From the NCBI RefSeq assembly GCF_006716885.1, contig NZ_VFPU01000001.1:2046001-2110000 (forward strand): DNA of 64,000 nt. The letters run 5' to 3'. The translations under genes were made by a program, and so were the position numbers. Of the stretch, positions 56,941 to 64,000 are shown piece after piece. The DNA is from Ornithinimicrobium humiphilum (lineage in GTDB: Bacteria > Actinomycetota > Actinomycetes > Actinomycetales > Dermatophilaceae). The notes under the pieces were generated by a model. The model searched no databases, had not been told where the DNA came from, and saw only the letters and a list, made by a program, of their open reading frames with translations. How positions within the stretch are numbered: position 1 is the stretch's first letter; each line of letters opens with the position of its first letter.

Positions 56941-57004
56941 GCCGCGCGCGGACCTACCCTGTGGGTCCGGCACGCTCCCACCCTCCGGGAAGGACCCACC
57001 TGAC

Positions 57005-57760
57005 ATGGCCCCCACCATCCTCGGCATCGACATCGGCGGCAGCGGCATCAAGGGTGCCCCCGTCGACCTGGACGCCGGCCGCTTCACCCGCGAGCGGATC
57101 AAGATCGCCACGCCGGAGGAGTCGACCCCCGAGGCGGTCGCGGACGTCGTGGCCGACCTCGTCGACCAGCTGGCGGACGAGGTGGAGGACGGCACCCCCG
57201 TCGGGATCACGGTCCCGGCCGTGGTCGACCACGGCGTCGTGCGGACGGCCGCCAACATCGACAAGGACTGGATCGGCACCGACGCCGAGAAGCTCTTCCG
57301 CGAACGGCTCGGCCGTCCGGTGCACGTGCTCAACGACGCCGACGCCGCCGGGGTCGCCGAGATGCACTTCGGCGCGGGCAAGGGCAACGACGGCGTCGTG
57401 CTCCTGACCACCCTCGGCACCGGTATCGGCAGCGCGCTCTTCGTCGGCGGCCGGCTGCTGCCCAACACCGAGCTGGGGCACCTCGAGATCGACGGCCACG
57501 ACGCCGAGACCCGGGCGGCGAGCAGCGTGAAGGACGAGGAGGGCCTGTCCTACAAGGACTGGGCCAAGCGCCTGCAGCGCTACTACTCCCACGTCGAGGC
57601 GCTGCTGTGGCCGGACCTGATCATCGTCGGCGGCGGCGTCTCGAGGAAGGCGGACAAGTTCCTCCCCCGCCTGGAGCTGCGCACCCCGATCGTCCCGGCC
57701 GAGCTGCGCAACGAGGCCGGCATCATCGGCGCCGCCTGGCAGGCGGCGCACGAGTCCTGA
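57005..57760 (+). CDS. ppgK: Polyphosphate glucokinase PpgK
   Basis: This ROK-family kinase phosphorylates glucose with polyphosphate or ATP. The 251 residues begin [17 protein letters not shown] (phosphate 1). Later motifs are [29 protein letters not shown] and [20 protein letters not shown] with NTELGHLEI. The zinc-binding Cys cluster of other ROK kinases is absent, as in PPGK. The ATG has GGAAGG upstream. A palindromic element follows it. Confidence 0.96.
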   Translation: MAPTILGIDIGGSGIKGAPVDLDAGRFTRERIKIATPEESTPEAVADVVADLVDQLADEVEDGTPVGITVPAVVDHGVVRTAANIDKDWIGTDAEKLFRERLGRPVHVLNDADAAGVAEMHFGAGKGNDGVVLLTTLGTGIGSALFVGGRLLPNTELGHLEIDGHDAETRAASSVKDEEGLSYKDWAKRLQRYYSHVEALLWPDLIIVGGGVSRKADKFLPRLELRTPIVPAELRNEAGIIGAAWQAAHES

Positions 57761-57798
57761 GGGCGGTCCGTCGCCCTGCGCCCCGACTTTCGTACTCA

Positions 57799-57853
57799 CG
57801 TACTCATCTTGTAGATCGCTCGGGATAGATCGCGAGTGATCTACCAGACGGGT
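57799..57853 (+). repeat. Palindromic element, left copy (PE-L)
   Basis: A 55-nt unit reads CGTACTCATCTTGTAG at its outer end and GACGGGT at its inner end. It contains a hairpin with arms GTAGATCGCTC and GAGTGATCTAC (one G-T wobble). It matches the right copy (58876-58930) in 45 of 55 positions when that is reverse-complemented. Differences at two stem positions are compensated on the other arm. A partial duplicate CGTACTCA sits just outside. It lies between ppgK and the AbiEi-like gene, which converge. Confidence 0.8.
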
Positions 57854-57873
57854 GGGTATGTCGTTCGTCGGGC

Positions 57874-58794
57874 TCAGCGGCCACGGGCCGCGTCGCGGAT
57901 CTCGGCCTCGATGCGCGCCTCGTCGAAGAGGTCGCGCCACACGATGCGGGCCACGCCGTACCCGAGACGGCGCAGCCGACGCTCCCTGGCCTTCTCGGCC
58001 GCCAGCGCTTCGGGACCCTGGCTGCCCTCGTACTTGACCATCCCGTCGAACTCGACGACGACGCCGAGCCGCGGGAGCAGGAAGTCGACGCGCGCCACGA
58101 GCACGCCGCCCTCGCGGATCTCCGACTGCGGCGCGACCTCGTAGCCGAGGCGGAGCAGGATCTCCCGGAGCAACGACTCTCCCGGCGACTCCGCGCTGGC
58201 GTCGGCGGCCAGCACCACGTGGCGGGCCCGCGAGATACCAGGGTGCCGGCGCATCCTGCCCAACCAGTCGTGCAGGTCGTCCTTGGAGGTGAGCCCGCCG
58301 TGCAGGGCCGCATCAGCCGCCATGAGCCCGGACCGCACGCCGGCCGAGACGGCGGTGCCCAGGATCGCGAGCGCTGGGACGACCATCCTCACCCCGCCCC
58401 GTGTCGTCAGGGCGTCGGTCCCCGGGCAGGGATGCACCGTGAAGGCGTCGTGCCGGCGGGTGTTCACCCGGTCGGTCGTGTGCACGACGTGCACCGTCGC
58501 CAGCTCGCTGCGCATGACGGGCAGGCCGTGCAGCACCGCGGCGCTCTCATGGCTCGCCGCGAGCGCGCCTCCACGACTGAGCACGACCGCCCGGGTGCGC
58601 ATCGCGTGCTGGGCCTCCGGCGATCCGGAGCGCAGCAGGCCTCCGTCGACATAGGCCCCTCGCGTCACCCGCACCAGCGTCCCGGCTCGGGTCAGGGCGC
58701 GTAGGGCGTTGCCGTCCAGGCCGAGCGCCGACGCCGCGCGGGCGGAGACGACTCCCTGGTGCCGGTCGAGGTGGTCGCGCAGGCGAGGCTCCAT
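57874..58794 (-). CDS. AbiEi antitoxin-like winged helix fused to DUF559/Vsr-like nuclease domain
   Basis: 306 residues. The N-terminus (about 1-60, MEPRLRDHLDRHQGVVSARA) is an AbiEi-type winged helix. The C-terminal ~100 residues resemble DUF559, a PD-(D/E)XK-like fold. ESLLREILLRLGYEV is followed by VDFLLPRLGVVVEFDG and then RERRLRRLGYGVARIVW. The middle is a variable linker. No AbiEii toxin gene is adjacent, so a type IV toxin-antitoxin system is not supported. The ATG at 58794 begins the family N-terminus; longer starts exist. The gene is bracketed by two inverted copies of a palindrome. Confidence 0.85.
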   Translation of the reverse strand: MEPRLRDHLDRHQGVVSARAASALGLDGNALRALTRAGTLVRVTRGAYVDGGLLRSGSPEAQHAMRTRAVVLSRGGALAASHESAAVLHGLPVMRSELATVHVVHTTDRVNTRRHDAFTVHPCPGTDALTTRGGVRMVVPALAILGTAVSAGVRSGLMAADAALHGGLTSKDDLHDWLGRMRRHPGISRARHVVLAADASAESPGESLLREILLRLGYEVAPQSEIREGGVLVARVDFLLPRLGVVVEFDGMVKYEGSQGPEALAAEKARERRLRRLGYGVARIVWRDLFDEARIEAEIRDAARGR

Positions 58795-58875
58795 CGCCCC
58801 AGCATGCTCAGGATGAGCCTCGGCCGAGCGGGAGCACGGCCGAGCCTGTGGACAACCCCCGACATCCACTCCCGT

Positions 58876-58930
58876 ACCCGTCCTGTAGGTGGCTCAGGAT
58901 GTATCCCGAGCCACCTACAAGATGAGTACG
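58876..58930 (-). repeat. Palindromic element, right copy (PE-R)
   Basis: An inverted copy of the 55-nt element, with the same outer end (CGTACTCATCTTGTAG) on the guaB1 side. Its hairpin arms GTAGGTGGCTC and GAGCCACCTAC pair over all 11 bp. Compared with the left copy, an A-T pair became G-C and a C-G pair became G-C, keeping the stem. It sits between the start of the AbiEi-like gene and the end of guaB1. Confidence 0.8.
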
Positions 58931-58971
58931 TCAGTCCGTGCGGGGGCGTCCGTGCGGTGAGTGGGCGGGCT

Positions 58972-61715
<2,744 letters not shown>

Positions 61716-61726
61716 ACTTCCCGGTC

Positions 61727-62120
61727 GTGGATGAGTCGGCCAGGCGGCCGCGTCGGGCCCCGTCCGCGGGGACCCGCCGAGGAACGTCCGGGCTCCACAG
61801 GGCAAGGTGATGGCTAACGGCCACCCGGGGTGACCCGCGGGACAGTGCCACAGAGAGCAGACCGCCCACCGGTTCGCCGGTGGGTAAGGGTGAAAGGGTG
61901 GTGTAAGAGACCACCAGCACGCCGGGCGACCGGCGTGGCTAGGTAAACCCCACCTGGAGCAAGGTCAGACAGTGCGCGTTCGAGGGCGGCCCGCCCGAGT
62001 GCACGGGTAGACCGCTGGAGGCGGCCGGCAACGGTCGTCCTAGATGGATGGTCGCCACCTTCGCAGTGCCGGCAACGGCGCGGAGGGACAGAACCCGGCG
62101 TACCGGCCGACTCATCCGCA
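61727..62120 (+). ncRNA. rnpB: RNase P RNA (type A)
   Basis: The catalytic RNA of RNase P, which cleaves the 5' leader of pre-tRNAs. The 5' GGATGAGTCGGCC pairs with the 3' GGCCGACTCATCC as P1. The conserved core GAGGAACGTCCGGGCTCCAC is near the 5' end. ACAGTGCCACAGAGAGCAGA, GGGTGAAAGGGTGGTGTAAG and the 3' GGGACAGAACCCGGCGTA are seen too. The length of about 394 nt suits an actinobacterial type A RNA. The exact ends are inferred from P1. Confidence 0.96.
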
Positions 62121-62130
62121 CCACTCCCCC

Positions 62131-62148
62131 GCCGGAACCGCTTCCGGC
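62131..62148 (+). terminator. Terminator after rnpB
   Basis: GCCGGAA-CCGC-TTCCGGC, a perfect 7-bp stem with a 4-nt loop, lies directly after the RNA. It is extended by further weak GC pairing. Confidence 0.6.
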
Positions 62149-62226
62149 CGGGCTCCCCCACGCTCCCCTCCTCCCCCGCCAGACTGTCCCGTGAACCGAT
62201 CGGGACGCTCGAGGGAACAAGGAGTC

Positions 62227-62766
62227 GTGACCACCGACCAGGACGCTCCCACCGACCGGGAGCTGCTCGCGCAGGTCGCCGAGGGAGACCGCGGCGCGCT
62301 GCACAGCCTGTTCACCAGGCACCAGCCGTGGCTGGCCGCCCGCGTGCGCCAGCGCTGCTCCGACCCGGCGATCGTCGCCGAGGTCGTCAACGACACCTTC
62401 CTCAAGGTCTGGCAGCAGCCGACCCGCTACTCGGGGGACGGCGAGGTCGCGGCCTGGCTCTGGGGCATCGCGATCCGCACGCTGCTGCACCAGCTGCGCC
62501 CGCGCAAGCCGCTGCTGGACCGCCTGCGCCAGCTCCGCCACGACCACGTGCCCTCCGCCGAGGAGGCCGTGCTGCTGCGCGTCGAGCACAGCGACGTCGG
62601 CCAGGCGCTGCAGAAGCTGTCACCGGAGCTCCTCGCCGTCGTCCAGGCGACCGTCATCGACGGGCTGTCGACGCGAGAGGCCGGTGAGCTGCTCGTGATC
62701 CCGAGCGGGACCGTCAAGAGCCGCATGAGCCGGGCCCGGCTCGAGCTGAGGGAGGCGCTGCTGTGA
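62227..62766 (+). CDS. ECF-type RNA polymerase sigma factor
   Basis: 179 residues with sigma region 2 (about 30-85, VNDTFLKVWQQPTRYSGDGE then VAAWLWGIAIRTLL). Sigma region 4 (about 125-178, LSPELLAVVQATVIDGLSTR; GTVKSRMSRARLELREALL) follows. The GTG start has AAGGAG only 2 nt upstream, so another start cannot be excluded. It overlaps the anti-sigma gene by 4 nt. The signal it answers is unknown. Confidence 0.92.
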   Translation: MTTDQDAPTDRELLAQVAEGDRGALHSLFTRHQPWLAARVRQRCSDPAIVAEVVNDTFLKVWQQPTRYSGDGEVAAWLWGIAIRTLLHQLRPRKPLLDRLRQLRHDHVPSAEEAVLLRVEHSDVGQALQKLSPELLAVVQATVIDGLSTREAGELLVIPSGTVKSRMSRARLELREALL

Positions 62767-63611
62767 GCACGCACGCATGGCACGTGGACGACGCGAGCCT
62801 GACCGCATACTCGGGCGGGACCGCGGCGCCGGTCCTCGCCGCCTCGGTCGAGGCGCACCTGCTCGGCTGCGCCGGCTGCCGCGACCGCCTCGCGGCGCAG
62901 GTCGACCCCGGTGCCGTCGAGGCCGCCTGGGCACGCCTGGCGGACCACGTCGACCGGCCCACCCCGGGGCCGCTCGAGCGCCTCGGCCTGCCCCCGCGCC
63001 TGGCGCGCTCCGCCGTCGCCACGCCGGTGATGGTCCTGAGCGCCCTGGCCGCGGTGGCGCTCCTGCTGATGGTGCCCGTGCTGGCGACCGTCGCCGGCGA
63101 CGAGGCGGCCCTCCTCACGCTCCTCGTGGTTGCGCCGCTGGCCCCCGTGGCCGCGGCCGGTCTGGCCTACCGCGACCTCGCCGACCCCGCGGGCGAGATC
63201 AGCCTCGCCACCCCGTCGTCCGGCCTGCGCCTCGTCGCCGCCCGGGCCGTCGTGGTCTCCGGCGGGGCCCTCGCGCTGGCCGTCGCAGGCCTGCTGCTCG
63301 CCGGTCCCTGGGTCGAGCTGTCGCCCAGGGCGGTCCTGTCGTGGTGCCTGCCCGGCGTGGCGCTCTCCACCCTGGTCCTGCTCGCCGGCACCACCCGGCT
63401 GGACCCGCTGCGGGTGGCCACCACGCTCGCCGCCGCCTGGGCGGCCCTCGTGATCACCGGGTCCACGGTCCGCCGCGCCCTGCGGCCCGACCTCGTGCTC
63501 GACGTCCTGGCCAGCCCGGCCACCCAGTACCTCGCCCTCGCCGTCGCCCTCGTCGCCGCGGTCCTCACCGTGGCGCGCCGTGACACCGTCTCCTACCGGA
63601 GGACCGCATGA
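62763..63611 (+). CDS. Membrane anti-sigma factor with zinc-finger ZAS domain
   Basis: 282 residues. The N-terminus has a ZAS-type motif with His and two Cys (HLLGCAGCRDRL) about 40 residues in. The rest has about six hydrophobic helices. The usual anti-sigma has one helix; the multi-helix body here resembles a transporter or sensor part. It starts in the sigma stop and its own stop overlaps the ABC gene (ATGA). A signal passing from the membrane part to the sigma is inferred. Confidence 0.85.
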   Translation: MSTHAWHVDDASLTAYSGGTAAPVLAASVEAHLLGCAGCRDRLAAQVDPGAVEAAWARLADHVDRPTPGPLERLGLPPRLARSAVATPVMVLSALAAVALLLMVPVLATVAGDEAALLTLLVVAPLAPVAAAGLAYRDLADPAGEISLATPSSGLRLVAARAVVVSGGALALAVAGLLLAGPWVELSPRAVLSWCLPGVALSTLVLLAGTTRLDPLRVATTLAAAWAALVITGSTVRRALRPDLVLDVLASPATQYLALAVALVAAVLTVARRDTVSYRRTA

Positions 63612-64000
63612 CGACCGCCCTCTCGACCGCCCCCGTCCACCTGGAGGCCGTGACCAAGAGCTTCGGCCGCGCCCGCGTGGTGGACGAGGTCAGCCTCTCC
63701 ACCGGCCGCGGCGTGATCGGTCTGCTCGGGCCGAACGGCGCCGGCAAGACGACGCTGCTGCGGATGCTCGCCACCGTGCTCGCCCCCGACGCCGGGTCGG
63801 TGCGGCTGCTCGGTCTCGACCCGTCCGACCCCGCGCAGCGGACCGAGGCGCGTCGCCGGCTGGGCTACCTGCCCCAGGCCCCGGCCCTCTACCCCGGCTT
63901 CACGCCCTTCGACCTCGTGGACTACGTCGCGGTGCTCAAGGAGCACACCGACCGCGATTGGCGCCGGCAGGAGACCCGCCGCGTGCTCGAGGCGGTCGGC
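63608..64000 (+). CDS. ABC transporter ATP-binding protein (3' part outside window)
   Basis: 131 residues are visible. The Walker A loop is LLGPNGAGKTTLLRML (about residue 40-55), and the Q-loop region is LGYLPQAPALYPGFTPFDLV. The signature and Walker B motifs lie beyond the edge. The ATG overlaps the anti-sigma stop, making a sigma/anti-sigma/ABC operon. A permease gene is expected next. Confidence 0.93.
   Translation, partial: MTTALSTAPVHLEAVTKSFGRARVVDEVSLSTGRGVIGLLGPNGAGKTTLLRMLATVLAPDAGSVRLLGLDPSDPAQRTEARRRLGYLPQAPALYPGFTPFDLVDYVAVLKEHTDRDWRRQETRRVLEAVG

Noticed and set aside
57874..58794. Complete AbiE toxin-antitoxin system
   Set aside because: Only an AbiEi-like winged helix with a nuclease-like domain is present; no AbiEii nucleotidyltransferase lies next to it.
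57799..58930. The two palindromes as simple terminators
   Set aside because: They could terminate transcription, but neither has a T run. The conserved sequence outside the stem and the inverted pairing around one gene are not explained by termination alone.

Overview
The window is a 64 kb piece of a very GC-rich actinobacterial chromosome. The 16S and 23S rRNAs, the MctB/SteA/RecN/NadK/TlyA block, PriA, GlnA2-GlnE, polyphosphate glucokinase and GuaB1 all point to Actinobacteria. The 16S 5' region and the gene repertoire fit Micrococcales, probably the Intrasporangiaceae/Ornithinimicrobiaceae group. That placement is inference, since no database search was possible. Both edges cut genes: aroE on the left and an ABC-transporter ATPase on the right.

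Layout. (1) 1-6.8 kb: a minus-strand run alaS-ruvX-mltG-aroE with rarA upstream. (2) 6.8-9.8 kb: a GNAT acetyltransferase converging on aspS, whose leader carries a clear T-box riboswitch. (3) 9.8-24 kb: a long minus-strand operon running from a TPR protein through a HAD phosphatase, a small protein, tlyA, nadK, recN, steA and mctB, then a three-gene glycan-lipid cassette (MraY/WecA-like transferase, MurJ-family flippase, glycosyltransferase). pyrG and a NUDIX hydrolase follow. Almost every junction in the operon is a 4-nt ATGA/GTGA overlap. (4) 24-29.7 kb: one rRNA operon (16S-23S-5S, minus strand, no spacer tRNA) with its own promoter and terminator. (5) 29.7-41.4 kb: the translation/arginine block infC-rpmI-rplT-trmH, pentapeptide protein, pheS-pheT, SDR, argR, argH, mpg, tyrS. 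The usual argCJBDF and argG genes are missing from it. (6) 41.4-48.6 kb: an accessory insertion with a giant secreted subtilase, an orphan winged-helix regulator and a catalase. (7) 48.7-56 kb: sseB-like gene, priA, a conserved unknown, glnE, glnA2, an alkyltransferase-like protein and a small conserved protein. (8) 56-64 kb: map, ppgK, an AbiEi/DUF559-type gene flanked by a matched pair of palindromes, guaB1, a metallo-beta-lactamase-fold hydrolase, an F420-type reductase, rnpB, and an ECF sigma / anti-sigma / ABC-transporter operon.

Most of the content is housekeeping: tRNA charging, ribosome assembly, NAD and CTP synthesis, nitrogen assimilation, peptidoglycan and DNA repair. Three signals are less ordinary. 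First, two 55-bp palindromic copies in inverted orientation bracket the AbiEi/DUF559 gene and differ by compensatory stem changes. Second, a 9-mer (ACGGCATAC or its complement) occurs at least 13 times on both strands and in several reading frames, far above base-composition expectation. Third, the aspS leader carries a T-box.

Promoters visible by eye share a TAGACT/TAGCCT-like -10. In several cases it lies 6-8 nt before the start codon (rarA, pyrG, pheS, argR, map, the MBL hydrolase), implying leaderless mRNAs.
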